From Haliclystus octoradiatus (Eukaryota > Cnidaria > Staurozoa > Stauromedusae > Haliclystidae): DNA of 64,000 nt. Made by a program: the position numbers and the translations under genes. The DNA lies in NCBI GenBank assembly GCA_916610825.1, contig OU744448.1:979501-1043500 (forward strand), written 5' to 3'. Shown piece after piece: positions 1 to 13,800 of this stretch. Within the stretch, counting starts at the first letter, position 1. Every line of letters starts with the position of its first letter. A model generated the notes under the pieces. The model worked only from the letters and a program-made list of their open reading frames with translations, searched no databases and had not been told where the DNA came from.

Positions 1-131
1 AAACTTTCTGTAGTGTGTATCAAATCGCTAAATAATTTCTCTGTAAGTGGAACGGACTCGACGCCAAGGGGTTGCCTGTAACCAAGTTGATCTAACCTTT
101 TACGAAGACTTGAAAATTTCTTTTCAGTCAT
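1..131 (-). CDS. CEP135: Centrosomal protein CEP135, first coding exon (partial)
   Basis: CEP135 is a long coiled-coil centriole protein needed for cartwheel and centriole assembly. Reading the minus strand from the ATG at 131-129 gives 43 codons that run off the window edge. They contain RKRLDQLGYRQ and EKLFSDLIHTTES, which match the conserved CEP135 N-terminus and are absent from its relative TSGA10. The rest of the gene lies outside the window, so the exon end is not seen. It is head-to-head with FBXO8 (start codons about 765 bp apart). The identification rests on 43 residues, but they are highly characteristic. Confidence 0.88.
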   Translation of the reverse strand, partial: MTEKKFSSLRKRLDQLGYRQPLGVESVPLTEKLFSDLIHTTES

Positions 132-895
132 TTTGAGATTAAATATTTTACATAGCCATAAATTATGATGAAACCATAGTCTTGAATCGATGATTGTACA
201 TTAAAAACAATATCTAACAACCAAATAATTCCTCCAAATCCATTTTGAAACCGGCGCGCTGTTGAACAAACATCAACGCAAGAGGCTGGGGCAAAATCCC
301 TTTGTAATCATTCACATTCAGCGACCGATATTTGCAGCCGCCGATATCGCTCTATCGGAAAAGTATTATCAAGCGCTATTGAATATTAACGGGAACAAGC
401 TTGAAAACTATTCAAATAATTGAAGTTTAATAATCCTAATAGAATTTAACTTAATTTCTTCCATAGCAAAAGTAAACCCAATGATACTGCAGTAGCCATC
501 GAAATGTTTTTGCAGAGATGGCCCTCACATTAAGGTGGTCATATTGCTAGGGTAACTCCCAGACCCCTTCATCGTCATTCTTGTTTTCGTCAACAAATCC
601 AACATCAACAAAATCAACATGGCCACCAATTTGAAGCCGCAAACATTGCTGTTGCTGCTTAATTTTGAATAGAAAACATACCGACACTAACTGAAAAAGC
701 ATCCAACAGGTGATATTCAATCATATATTGACATGAAACAGCTTTACAATATACATCTATCGTAGCCGTCAGCGTCTTGGATTGTTTTAAATGAGCCAAA
801 AAAGGTTATTTTTGCTGTTAAACTTATTCTTGCTATGTGCTTGTAATTTTTAAATGGATGAATTGCGTTGAGTAAAATGCTGTAGGACATCCTAA
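132..895. promoter_or_regulatory. Shared upstream region of CEP135 and FBXO8
   Basis: No coding potential seen on either strand. The stretch separates two divergent start codons, so it must hold both promoters and 5' untranslated regions. It contains a small GC-richer patch near 250-360 with palindromic CGATATCG-like sequence, but no core promoter element I can defend. Confidence 0.5.
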
Positions 896-3800
896 ATGGG
901 CCAAACAGTTAGCTTGCGATCTGGTCGAAAGCCACAACTCGATAACTTTGCTGACCTGAGGGCCTTACCTCCTGAAATAGCTGTTTCGATATTGGCGAAT
1001 CTTGATGCAACAGACCTCTGCTTGGCTGGTTGTGTGTGGGATGATTTAGCATCAAATGAAGTTTTATGGAAAAGGTTTGTACATTTCATATATTCGTCGT
1101 ACATTATGTGCAAGTTAAACCTTTAGAATAAGTCTATATTTATATACCATGGTAACCATATTGGCTTGCATGGCAACCGAACCCGCCAAATCATTCATTC
1201 TTCAGGCATACTGTTACTGTAATTCATTGGCCAACTTGCATATAACCATTATCAATTTATCTGGGATCATTTTTTATTATTTATTAAGGAGTGGAAAGGG
1301 TAGACGCAAGTTATTCAGCAATTTGATAAGAATACAAATCATTTGGATAGAATTTGTATATAGTGAATTTTGCTTTAGAGGTGGTGATTCTTTGAAATCT
1401 CCAATCTGAGGAAATTTGCAGAAAAAAGTACAGCAATTCACTAATACAGAATTGATGTTTAAAAGATTTTCCAGTGTAATGTTATATTTTGGTTGACTTT
1501 GACAGTGATAAATTTGTCAAGTTGATATTAGAAGAACTTTGCATGGCCTGCAAAACAATTTAAGGGATTTTTCAATGTTTTCTGTCCAACAATTCACATT
1601 TATTTAACGAAGTGGATAATGTTCCGGCAGCCGGAATCCTGAGTACTAGAGACCTGTGCGTCTTTTGCACAGGATGGTCCTGTTCCTCGATCACGTTAAT
1701 AACAATTCTGTTCTTATCAATTTAATAATAGAATATAAAATAATTTAAAGTGCTAGAGGTTGAAAGCACTGTGTATGAGGAATTCACAACACTAGATGCC
1801 ACACCAAACCGTTCTTCCAAACTTATAGAAAAAGCGAACAAACTCGGCTTCGGTTTTGACTTTAGGTATACAACAAAATTAGAATTGGTAGGCATATAGC
1901 ATCAGTTACAGGATAAGGAAATAAGTAATTATCCCATATTATTACAAATCACCAAAGTAAAAATGTTTTAATATTGAAATATTGTTACATAAATATTCCC
2001 TGAAACCTTGAGAGCATCAAATAAATGTCAATGCAATCAAATATTGAAAAGCTGGGTCTCATCGCTGAAAAGCTTCGATAAATCAAACACAGAATAAAAT
2101 GATTAATGCATAGATATGTTGAATATCGTTTCTGTTTTATATTTATTCCAAACAGTCGATCCAATCTACGGTGTCGGTGCTTAGCTATGAATTATTTTTC
2201 TAACTATTGAAGATAATTTGGATCGATCAACACAGTCATGTTTACTATCTATAAACGCATGCGCAAAGGATGCACGGAACATTATCTGAGGACAGCTTTC
2301 CGGCAGCCGGAACAATATCCACCGTGTTTATTTAATGATTTCTCTACCTAATAGATGCATATTTCTGTTTACACCATAGTTATATTATTATGGATATTTT
2401 AATACCGATGGCTCAGGCGTGGAGTAGCACTAATTGGTAGTGTGGCGTTTGTGGATCTCCAACTTCTGGCAGGAGAACTATTGGCTGACGTCAGGAAGGG
2501 CTTCATAGCCTTTAAACGCACAGACACTCCAAAAATACCTTGCCACTTAATTACCAGTCACCACTGTGAATAAATAGAAAATAATTGTAGCAATGTGTCT
2601 GTCATATTTGATTTTAGGCTGTGCCTTTCTCAGTGGCAGTATATTCCCAACCATCAATCATGCCCTCGTCAGCGCATCAGGCATCAGGTCTGTACTCACA
2701 CGCAATATGATCACTTGATATTTATAATAGGGTTCAAAATCTCATGAGGAAACCTACAAAATTCAATCTAACTCTAAATTTATCAAGATAAATCGATCAA
2801 CCAACGTTTTTAGCTGTATATATATACACATTCTTGTTCAGACTGTTTCTTTGGGGTCAGCGGAAGGTCTACCTTGCTAAACGTAGACTACTCAACGATA
2901 CTCAGAATCTCTTTTGTTAAGCACATTTCTAAACATCGAATGAACCTATTTCCATATCAAAAAATTCATGTAAAAAGGTCATGCAATGTTTCGCAAACTA
3001 TTTGTTCCAATTTATGAATCTAGTTTTCACATGAGTCTAATGACAGCTAATCTTAACAAAGTTCTTATACTTATACAAGTGTCACTTTGACAACGGCAGT
3101 TCAATAATGGTAATACTTACGCACTGTAGAAGTGGTCACTTGAAGCTTGTTTATTTGATAATAATTTGTAATTTATTTTTCCTACAGCCAAGATACAAGG
3201 ATCTTTATCTGATGCTTGACGAAGCAATGTTACTCTTAAGAAGCAATCCAACGGAAGTGAGTAGCCAATCAGAACTTCCTTTTGTTTTCTGTTTTATTTG
3301 GCAAGATGTATATTACTTATATTAAATAAATAAATAAATACAAAAATGAGTAAAAAAAAGAACATACGGTTCTCGCTACTCCAAGTTCATCAGACAATTG
3401 TCTTACAATTTGTAAAAATACCAAGGCCACATTCTGTCTATGTCAGCGTTTCCTCTGTAATGGAATGATAATGTGTCTGTTTGTGTTTGATGCATAAAGC
3501 ACTCCATTGAAGAACGACCGAATTCAAGAAAGGTTTTGCATTCTCATGGATCCTATCTTAACATTCTGCAAATAGTGTATTCCAGATCATATATGCTCAA
3601 ATTAATTATAGAAAACCTTTTCATGTTTGTGATCTTTTATAATAAAAGGATTACTATTATTTTCTACAGGGAATTTTATTTCTACAAGAGAATAATTTAC
3701 TTGGAGACCATCCTGCAGAGATAGCAAAGTTTATCAATTGTACGAAGGATGATTTACTACCATGTTATCAAAAGCTACTTGAAAAAAGGTTTGATTTAAC

Positions 3801-6307
3801 ATTACACTATAAAGTTTCTTCTTCTAACATTTATTACATTATGAGCTGATGGGAATTTAATTTTCAAATTACACAATGTTGATTAAATCTTCTTGGGAAT
3901 AGCAATATAACTCGGTTAATATCCCGTCTTTTAATGTCCGATCTTGCTTAATATCCCCACATAAAACTGATTTCTATTTTCAATTCTCTATATAAACTCT
4001 CATAATCCTACGTCACTTAATGTCCCGCTTTTCATCCCTACCAGAGGAGGGATATTAAGCAAGTTCGACTGTAATATTTTAAGTATTGCTGGTCCTAGAT
4101 AAAGTTAGCATTTAGCACTTTGAAATGGCTTCTGTAATTTAAGCTGAAATAGGATGACCATGATAATAAAATTGCAAATGAATTGAAATAATATCAATGG
4201 CTTGAAACCAAATTTAAATTCTCAAGCGTAATCAATTTTATTTTTATATGAAAGTTATTTCAATTTACTGTATATATAATACATTCAAACTTGTCTCATC
4301 TTAACCCAGACACTTAAGAGACTGAAGGATTTGTTCTGCTTAAAAGAGGTGCCCGCTTAAGAAAGGTGTGACAGAATATGACATAATAAACTGAACAATG
4401 TTCACCGACAAATGATGAATTGTGTAAAGGCATGATAATTTGACCGTTGTGCGCGGATGGTGAATCTATTAAAATTGCCAACAGCAGACCTTGAGGTTTC
4501 AGGTTAGTAGATGACTCAGGTGTCCAGAAGGCATTGGTCTACTGTATCTTTGAAATTTTAAACTTTTCATTGTTTTAAGAATGACTATTAAGGTAGCCTA
4601 AAGGTTGGACATCTTGATATTAAAGACTGTTGCCACTGAATGTGGCTGTTAATTTTTAAATTAATATGACAATGGACAGTTTTGGCAGGCTAGAAAATAA
4701 AAATATTATTTTAGGTTTTTGTTGTATTATTTTTGACAGGCTAGACATTTTGAATGAATTGGTTGATTTACAAGATTTCTCTAATCAAAAATTATCCCAA
4801 GCACTCAGGTATAAATTTATGATAATTATGTTTCATCCAGAGCTTCTTTAATCTACTTTTAATTTTCTGCCAAAATCAACCAAGTATATATTTCAGCTCA
4901 TTCGACATTATCATGCACCCTTCAGCGCCTCACAAACCCATAACGCAATAACAAATAACAAACGGAAATGGAATGAAATCTTACTTTTGCATCAAAATAA
5001 ATGTTGGAAGTTGATAGCATTGACAAACGTTTGAAGTGGAACATAAATATTTGGCAAAGCAGCTCCTGCTACCAGGCATGACAAAAGATTTAACCTTTCA
5101 GAATCCTACAAAATTTACTTTTATCTTCTGGTGTCTTACAGTACTGCAAAATGTTGATGAAAGTCGATAAGACCTTTTAGATGTGTATTATTTATTATGC
5201 ATGCTGTTTTAAACTTGTGTTCTTTCGCCATTCAGGTGTTTCTTTCGTAAAGTAAACCCAGCGGAACTCAAAGAACAGCTGGATCATCTGTTGGGACTGT
5301 TTGCTGCACGGTATCATCAATGCAATTCGCAGATGGGACTTACCAAAGGTCAGTGCTGAATTAGGGAAATTCATGAACTGTTCATGAACACGCTATACAC
5401 AGTTTGTGGTTGTTAAATGACCTGTCCATTAACGTTTTCAGGAACGTTTTCATGAACTGTTCAAAGTTCATGAACACCTTATAAACAAGTCATGTTAATT
5501 GGGCCATTTAATGTTCATGAACTGTTTTTTTTTCCAATATTTAAAAGAACATTATCAAAGACATACAATTAAGCATTGTTACATGAATTATCTGATATAA
5601 CCCGCCGAGAAGATAGGTTAAGCTGGGTAGTTGTCCCTTGCAAAAATCCCTAAGCCCCAAACATTTTCTCTGTGGCCTCATTTTCATACAATGATAATTA
5701 CAGAACTTATGAATCTATTTATTTATTATACGGTACGTAAGCAGTACGCTTATAAAGAGATCTTTCAAGCATCCCTGTATGTGTATGTATTATATCTTTT
5801 AAACTTCGTATTATACTGAATGGAAATAACAATATCTACAAGCGGTTGTCTGAAAGACACGTTTTGTAGAATTCCAAGCATTACAAAACATTTAAAATCT
5901 TACAAATAGCATTATTGTTTACAAGAATTATTTCATGAGTTCATGTTATTCATCGTGTTGCTGATTAATTCTAGATAAATTTTGTAAAAAAATGACTCAT
6001 CTTATTTGGTATTATTTTAGAGGCAACTGGCGTCCTTTCCTACTCGTTGATTCTACTCAGTGTCGATTTATACAGCCCACATGTTAAAAACAAAATGTCA
6101 AAACGAGAATTCATACGTAATAATCGTCGAGTCCTTCCCGATGTTCTTCCCGATTTACTTGGTGACCTGTACGATGATGTTTATGTTAATGGTCACGTGG
6201 CATTAACTTGCCTTGCGATTGGTCTAAGAAAAGCTCATCAATACGAAAGACCTTACGGAGTTTTATTTGAACTGAAATCGTGGAGCATTCAATTAATTTG
6301 TAGCTAA
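896..6307 (+). CDS. FBXO8: F-box only protein 8 (F-box + Sec7 domains)
   Basis: Substrate-recognition subunit of an SCF-type E3 ligase that also carries a Sec7 (ARF-GEF-like) domain; the human protein acts on ARF6. Seven coding exons: 896-1074, 2618-2687, 3188-3256, 3670-3788, 4740-4808, 5236-5348, 6021-6307, all with GT-AG introns and consistent phase, giving 301 residues (human about 319). Residues about 24-60 are the F-box (LPPEIAVSILANLDATDLCL). The Sec7 part follows, with AKFINCTKDDL, LDILNELVDLQDF and, in the last exon, SPHVKNKMSKREFIRNNRR, almost identical to vertebrates. The glutamic-finger region reads NPAELKEQLDHL, so the Glu that drives GDP release in ARF-GEFs appears present. The start has MGQ (possible N-myristoylation glycine), as in the human protein. 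Introns carry several small repeats. Confidence 0.95.
1608..2326. mobile_element. DNA-transposon-like element with inverted ends, FBXO8 intron 1
   Basis: The two ends are imperfect inverted repeats (left GTGGATAATGTTCCGGC, right the complement of GTGGATATTGTTCCGGC), and a 9-bp direct repeat TTTATTTAA lies immediately outside at 1599-1607 and 2327-2335, as expected for a target-site duplication. About 719 bp, with no ORF that looks like a transposase, so probably a non-autonomous element. Superfamily not assigned. Confidence 0.55.
3903..4071. mobile_element. MITE family A (pogo/Tigger-like), FBXO8 intron 4... copy 1
   Basis: About 170 bp lying in the intron between FBXO8 exons 4 and 5. Its inverted ends carry the motif AAGTTCGACTG at the right edge and its diverged complement at the left. 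Internally it matches, in reverse orientation, the element at 10521-10699. The right edge is followed by TA. No coding capacity; a non-autonomous TA-inserting element is the likely identity. Confidence 0.7.
5349..5545. repeat. Family D palindromic repeat (GTTCATGAAC), FBXO8 intron 6
   Basis: Right after exon 6 the intron holds several copies of the perfect palindrome GTTCATGAAC and its variants, with TTAAATGACC-like spacers. The same combination recurs in introns of at least five other genes in the window (see 24888, 33680, 40468, 41505, 42150, 62620). Confidence 0.65.
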
Positions 6308-7845
6308 CTATATCATTTGATCGCAACTAGAATATAAATAAACCAGAAATATTAGAAAATAAATAGGTTAATCCTCTTTGGTGGATGAAGTTGAGTAAAT
6401 GATCTTGGTCACAGAGATTAAACGCTGCTGCAATGTTAAATTTAAATGTTTAAAGCTGGACTTTATAGTAGAAATAGTGAATTATTTTGTAGATAAATAA
6501 ATAAATGAATTGATATATTCATGTAAACTATATTCATATATTACTAAAATGTTATTGTGTTTTTACCCCTATTTTAATTAATGAGGTTTTCTATACTGAG
6601 ATACTGCATTCGCTTTGTAATTTAATAGCGACTGTATGGCGAGGGTTAATTGTGAGACCCTGTTGTATAGACACTGCCGACGGTTGTTGTAGGGCGAATA
6701 AAATACATTTGCAGATAAAACTAATCCGTATTTTGATTTGCAGAGCAATTCTTTCTTTTATGATATACAAAATCCGAAACTAAGGGCTTCATCTTCTTTT
6801 GAACTAATTAGTACATCAAAATCTGGTAGACTGTATTAACTGACTTGATTCGATTTTACAGACAATTTACTACATAAAGACATCACCCCATTGCAATTGT
6901 CAGACATTATTTACATATATCATCCGGCTATTTGATGCATAATGAAAAAATCGAGACTGTTTTTAAAACTCCTGATCAACGAAATCTCAAAATTAGGTGA
7001 TAGTTTTCCTGGCGCTAGGATCATATTAATATGGACTTGAAGACTCGAGGTCGTTATCGTTCCAAATCGTTGGCAGATATTGACTGAAGCGTTGCGTTCT
7101 TTAATTAAAAAGTACATATAATTATATTTACACATGAATTAATATTTCAGAGAAGCATAGTTAATTGAAAATACAAATCTTGCATACTTTTTCCAGTTTC
7201 CAACTGACAATCATTAAGAGAGACAATCTTAGACACACACATTGATATCAAATAAATTATGTTAGTCTTTTTTTAATATATTCGTTTCATAATTATTAAG
7301 CTATCTTCAGCTGGAAAGACGCTTAAAGGAGATTTTAAATTGTATCTCATTTGTTTCATCTCGTTTGTTTTATCATGCAAATCATCTATAGTATGGCTCT
7401 TCATAAATACAAATTCATTGTTTAAAAACACAACTTTCAAACTGTTGAGAATTACTCAATTACTTATTTAATTGCTGACACGTAGCCTGGCACGTAACTC
7501 AAACTTTTGTCTTTGTGACCCACTTAATTCTTATTCCCTTTTATTTTTCAAAATGACTTATATATCATACAGCCTCATTCTGGTCAACGTGCACATATTC
7601 AAAAGTAATTCGTGGTTGCTATTGACAACACACGATTGGCACAGAATTTATTTACCGCCAGTAAACACTGTGACATATATACTGTTTATTTCTAATGAAC
7701 ACAACTATGTAATGTTGTATGAAATAGATTCTTCAGTTGTTTAAGAGCGGCTGATATCATTTAGTTTGGCTTTGTTTATGACAATCTACGAACTTCGCTT
7801 AATTCTCAAAATTATAGAATTCAAATTAAATCCCTTTGCTTCTCA
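6308..7845. other. Intergenic region, FBXO8 to first cyclase gene
   Basis: AT-rich, no exon with family similarity seen. Holds the FBXO8 3' untranslated region (AATAAA-like signals soon after the stop, near 6337 and 6359) and, at its right end, the promoter and 5' untranslated exon of the cyclase gene that begins with ATG at 7846. Short ORFs here do not resemble any protein. Confidence 0.5.
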
Positions 7846-10800
7846 ATGGTAAGTGCATAAATTCACAGTCGCGATAATATATATAATTTCACAGCGACAT
7901 TTTGTAAACATATATTATCTTTTATCTGCAAACCTGATTGTTTTCTACATATGATTTTTAATACCATTTGAGATCGTGTTTGGTTTTTAAGAAACGTGAC
8001 AACAAATTAGTAGATACATATTTTGTTGATCATTTTTTGAATCTGTTTTAATTTCTAGTACGGTTTTATTCATTGTACGTTGCAAGATTTAGTTAGGAGA
8101 TATTACGATGAAGAAACATGGAAACGAATTGTGTGAGTACTAATAAATGTGATTATTGAATATGCACAATTTCAAATTATACCATGAAAAGGCACTAGCC
8201 GAACTTACATAATAGTACTGCGGAAGCCCTACTTTCCAAGTATACGAGTTATGTCGTAGACAATTTATTAAGGGTATATACTAGTGTAGATGTAAGCAGC
8301 GTCTACATATTTGGAAGACAAGAACTCTCAGCAGTCCGTGTTGAACTCCTTGTGTTCTTTTCAAAATGAAAAGATAATAAAATTCTATTGTTATTGATAA
8401 CCAATATAGATAAGATATAATTACTTTTTAATGATAATCATTATACATATTATTACTACTTCATTCTACAGATCGTTAGCTGAGTTTGAATTAGACGGTG
8501 GATCATTCATTATCCATCGCGTTTATACTGACGAAGAGACCCTTCGCTTGGTTAAAGCCACTTGCGTTACATTAGGTTGGTTGTTTTATTTAAACGCATC
8601 TATGATAACGTCTTCGATCTGATTTTGATGGGATAATGATTGAGTATCTTTTGTGAAATCTTTATCTTCTTGGCCGTCACACATTCAATGTAAAATGCCC
8701 TCAAACTTCAAAACCCAAAAACTTTCGATGGTTTGAGGCACATTTGTTACTGCTAGGTCACACCACATATTACTCAAGCTGGAAAGATTCCTTTCTAAAT
8801 AAATAAAATAGCTTCTTCGCACGTACCTGCATATATTACCTCCGCAAACAAAGCTAACCTCGTCTCTATGTTATACCGAAAGTGAGTTAGCACGTACAGT
8901 ATGTCCCAAAATAGGCAGAACCCGACGTATACATATATCCACAACGCCCAAGCTGTAAGCTTAATGTTGAGCCAAAATAGGATTGACTTTTGAATTATCA
9001 AGCCTTGCAGAAGATAATTTCAAAATAATTCCAGTCCATCCCCTCCTAGTTCCTAATCGATTCATGATACAGGTTAACTTTTAATATTTATCTCATTCCT
9101 AGAATTCACTCAAAAGAATTCACCAAAAGAAACTGCACAACTGTTCTACTTTATTTTGTTTTACTATTTCAGAGCTACCGATGGAGAATGTTCTAGAAAA
9201 ATTTGGTGAGCATTTCTTTTTCTACTGCCGCCAATCTGGCTATGATCGTATGCTTAAAGTCCTTGGTCGCACCCTCAAAGAATTCCTGTGTAACCTAGAC
9301 GCCCTTCATGATCACTTGGCTTCGATTTACCCTGGAATGAAAGCGCCGTCGTTTCGTACAACAAACGGAGAAAATGGATCTCTTTTACTTCATTACTATT
9401 CCCATCGTAAAGGCTTAGAGAGGATTGTTATTGGTATAGTAAAGGCTGTGGCAGAACAGTTACTATCCACAACGTTATCTGTTGAACTACAAACAGCTGA
9501 GATCCCAATCGAAGAACGCGAAAACATTCAACGTCAGACAGATCCAAATGATCATATTATATTTGTTATCAAAGAGATTAAATCAAAATCAGAAAATAAA
9601 CAATTACATCATTTAACCGTACATCGTACCCGCCCCGTTATTGATCGGTTAAATCCTACTCTCATCGCTCCGTTGAATCCGAAAAGCATTTCAAATCCTC
9701 CGGTGTCTTGCCGTTCGTTTTGTGACGCCTTCCCATATCATATTGTGTTTGATCGTGAGTTATCTATTTTGCAAGCAGGAAGAGGTATCTCCAGGCATCT
9801 AAGGCGCAACGGTGCACTGCCAGGCAATGGTAAAAAGGTGTCATTTACAGAGGTATTTGTTTTGGCTCGGCCAAAAATGACATTTAATTTTCAAATGGTT
9901 CTTGCCCACATCAATACAGTATTTATCATAGAAACACAGCCTCTCGATGAAACAGTAAATCAGAATGATACGTATAGACATCGCTCGATATCTTCTTCAG
10001 ATGGTTTAAGACTGAAAGGACAAATGATATATATGAAGGACAAAGATGCAATTATGTTCCTCTGTTCGCCTAGACCAAACAGTATGACCCATTTAAAAGA
10101 CTTTCACATGTCTTTATATGACATCCCATTACACGATACAACAAGAGAATTACTTCTTGCTGCGCATGTGCATCGATCCTCAAGGGAACTGGTACACAAA
10201 TTAGAAGAATCAACGAATAGTTTACGTAAACTAAAATCTCGTTTAATCGATGATAAATCTCGTACTGATAATTTACTCCATGAGATTTTACCAAAGAAAG
10301 TGGCGTTGAAATTGAGACTTAACAAACCGGTTGAAGCTGAGAAACACAAACTCGTTACTGTTTTATTTTCTGATATAGTTGGTTTTACAGCGTTATGTTC
10401 AGATGAAAATGTTGTTCCTATGGACATCGTACATTTATTAAATAAACTATACACATACTTTGACTTGATGAGTGGAGTGCACGATATTTACAAGGTAAAA
10501 ATGCCGCTATAATTACGGTACAGTCGAACTTGCTTATTATCCCCCCCCCCCCCTGTGGTACGGATGAAAAGTGGGGTATTAAGCGAGGTAGAATTATGAG
10601 AGTTTGTATAGAAAATGGAAAATAGAAATCAGTTTTATGTGGGGCGGATATAAAGCAAGATGGGACAATAAAAGAGGGGATATTAACCGAGTTTGACTGT
10701 ATATATAATTAATCAGATGTGGATGCATGTTTTAATCATTCGAGGTTTCATCTGAACATTTCTAACTGGTCTGTTGATTGGTCCATGGTTATGATTTATA

Positions 10801-13800
10801 ATTTCACTTCTTTTAGCATAAACGATAAATAGTTTTACTGGACTCCCACGCGATAAGCCGTGGCCAGACATGTACACAACAATGTCGATTGCGTATCACA
10901 TAATTGCAAAGACGTCAAACATTGAATGACCAAAACGAATCTAACTTTTCAGCAACATTTATGTTAAGGCAATGTTGTGAAAATGTTGCATTTATTTGGC
11001 TGATGCTTTATTTATAATGTTCACTGCTCAATGTTACGATTCAAAGAACGGACCCTCTTGTGTGACCACGCCCAATTGTCAGTTCTAGTTAGGTGATGGA
11101 CATCAAATACTCGACTTGAATAGCAATCACACATGCTCGGGTATCATTTAATAGTTGCGATATTATTGTATATAGTTGCATGATATTATGAAATCATGCA
11201 TCAATTATACAGAACTTGTAGATGTCATTATAATATTTTAATCTTCTGTTACTACAGGTTGAAACGATCGGAGATGCATATATGGTCGTCGGGGGGCTAC
11301 CCGTTAAATGTGATGACCATGCAGAACGGATAGCTGAAATGGCCGTAGATATGATTCAAATTGTTGACGATGTACACTCACCAGTCGATCTGAAACCAAT
11401 TGTTGTAAGTTAAACTAATGAATATCTAAAAGTTGGTGTAAAAATGTGGTCTTAAACTATATTGTAGGACTGTATAATTCTATAACTCGTAGAATTGAAA
11501 ATGATTTAATTTTTATGTTTAAAATAACCTATAATATGGTCGATTTAGACATAAATAAGCTATGCGATTTTGATATAAATAAATACCACATGAGAGGAAA
11601 CTCGTACAAATTAAAATCAAAATCAATCCCCAAGTTTAAATCCGTTCAAAATGACTTTTGCAATCGTGTCATACCTTGGTGGAACTCTCTGCCAGAGAAA
11701 TGTGTTACTTCAAAGACAGTGCCAGCATTCAAACGTTCTTTAGCTAGCATAGATCTAAATGCCTTGTAAATACTTTAGTACAAATGTCGTAACCTTTAAA
11801 TTTTATCTTATAACCTTTTTAACTTAGCTAGATAGTTCTAAATGCCTTGTAAATATTTGAGTAGCAATTTTTGTTTGTAAAACTTTTATCTTAATAACAT
11901 ATCTTAACTTTTTTAACGGCTTTACATAAATGGGAACCACAAGTTTTCCTGTATTTGCCTGTCACCATTTTTGTTGACAAAATAAAATACATACATACAT
12001 ACATAATATTCCAAAGGATGTCTCAAAATAACGAGTCCAGAAGAAGATCAACGGATGAAGTTAAGATGGTTGACAATTCTATATGGCTTTCGCCCAACAA
12101 CGTCTAACCGTCAAAAGGCGATAACATGTGTATTTCGAAACCTAACCTTTGCGTATCCCCTTTAAAACTAATCAGTTTTTATGGTAGGTTACCTGATATG
12201 ATGTCGGTAACTTAATTGAGATAGTTACGAAAAAAGAGCTGCTTTAAACACTATACAGGATTTCTTCTTTCTCAATCCGTCATTTCAATTTTTTATGGTA
12301 CTTACATAATATTGTATTTTATCAGTATGTTGATCCAGTCATATACATCAACAATCCAACGGGGGTGCAATAGGCAATCAATGTTTGCTCATTCCTTTTC
12401 TGTTGTAAACGGTTGCATAGTTTTTATGACATATATCTACTTGATACACTATAGTCGACTTCTGAGTTCGTACATTATGAATAGTCCCACAGCAGGAAGA
12501 CTAGATAAATGCTATCCTATACTGTATTTACATGTTTTCATTTGTGTTCTTAAAGATTCGCATAGGTATTCATAGTGGGCCAGTGATGGCTGGCGTCGTA
12601 GGAATGAAAATGCCAAGATATTGTCTATTTGGTTCAACTGTCAACATTGCTAATAAAATGGAATCCACAAGCCAACCTGGTCAAATTAACGTCAGTGCAG
12701 AAACGAAAAGGTATTAATAAATGGAAATATTTCTTTGGTATGAAAATATTGATATATTTATTACATGTAGTTAATTAAATATAAAGCTCCTGTATATTAT
12801 GCATAGAGGTTAATAATTATTTATCGTACAAAAACAGTACAGTGAAACCTGTCTATAACGGCCAGCTGTAAGATGAGGTAATATTGACCAATAAAAGAAG
12901 GCGACCTTTCTCTAGAGGTTAGAAATTTATAACATCATGAAGTGACCACTATAGACAGGTGACTGCTCCATACACGCGGGTTTTGCTGCAATTCATTCAT
13001 TTTTCATTAATTTAATTTGTCTAAAATGACAGGCAAAAACCATTGGCAGTACACGTGAAACTCTCTCTAGAATGTGACCTATTTATAAACTACATACAGT
13101 TAATACTGAAAACTAAAATAATAACCGTTTAAAATACTTTGCAAAATTAAGAAAGGTGCCCTAAGTTATTCAGCCCTCTTTTGAATAAATAAATGCTTTT
13201 GGATGTTACTAATGATTCAGGCAGAGAGTTCCACCAGAAGATTACTCTGTAACCTTAACAGAACTGATTTAGTGTATATTCAAATGTCGCACGATGCAAT
13301 GGAATAGGCGTCTACGAATGGGACTGCAAGGAATATTTGCTATTTTCTAATTAAAAGTTTTCATTGAAAGGTTACACAGTTTTATAAATCATGAGTAGAT
13401 CTGCTTTTATACAACGCATTTCAAGTGATTCAAAGCTGAGTTTATTAACTCATTCCCTAACTGATAAACATTATCACTCAAAGATTCCTAGAAAATGTTT
13501 CTGTACATGATTTCAAAAGGAACCACGCCCTCTTCTCGATTATTCCAGGGCAAAGTTTTAATTATAATGAATTGATTCTCTTATTTGATTTCAGATATTT
13601 AACAAACAGCCATTGGTCTTTTACTCCTAACACACTTTGCTCGATATTGCCTTGTTATTTACTGGAGAGAAATCCAATTGAGCCAGCCTTAAAACGTATT
13701 ACAGAAATCAAATTAAAAGTTGACGAAGGGAACTTGAAATGCACAATGCGATTTAGTAAAAGAACATTTACTCACGCTTCAATGCGTCAACCAATCCCTT

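Noticed and set aside
1..131. CEP44, the usual head-to-head partner of FBXO8 in human
   Set aside because: The sequence has CEP135-specific RKRLDQLGYRQ and EKLFSDL; CEP44 begins quite differently.
10070..10454. Two minus-strand frames of 74 and 116 codons
   Set aside because: Shadows of exon 4 of the first cyclase gene.
10541..10553. 13-C run as a regulatory G-quadruplex or frameshift site
   Set aside because: Lies within a non-coding MITE in an intron; most likely simple sequence or a homopolymer length error.
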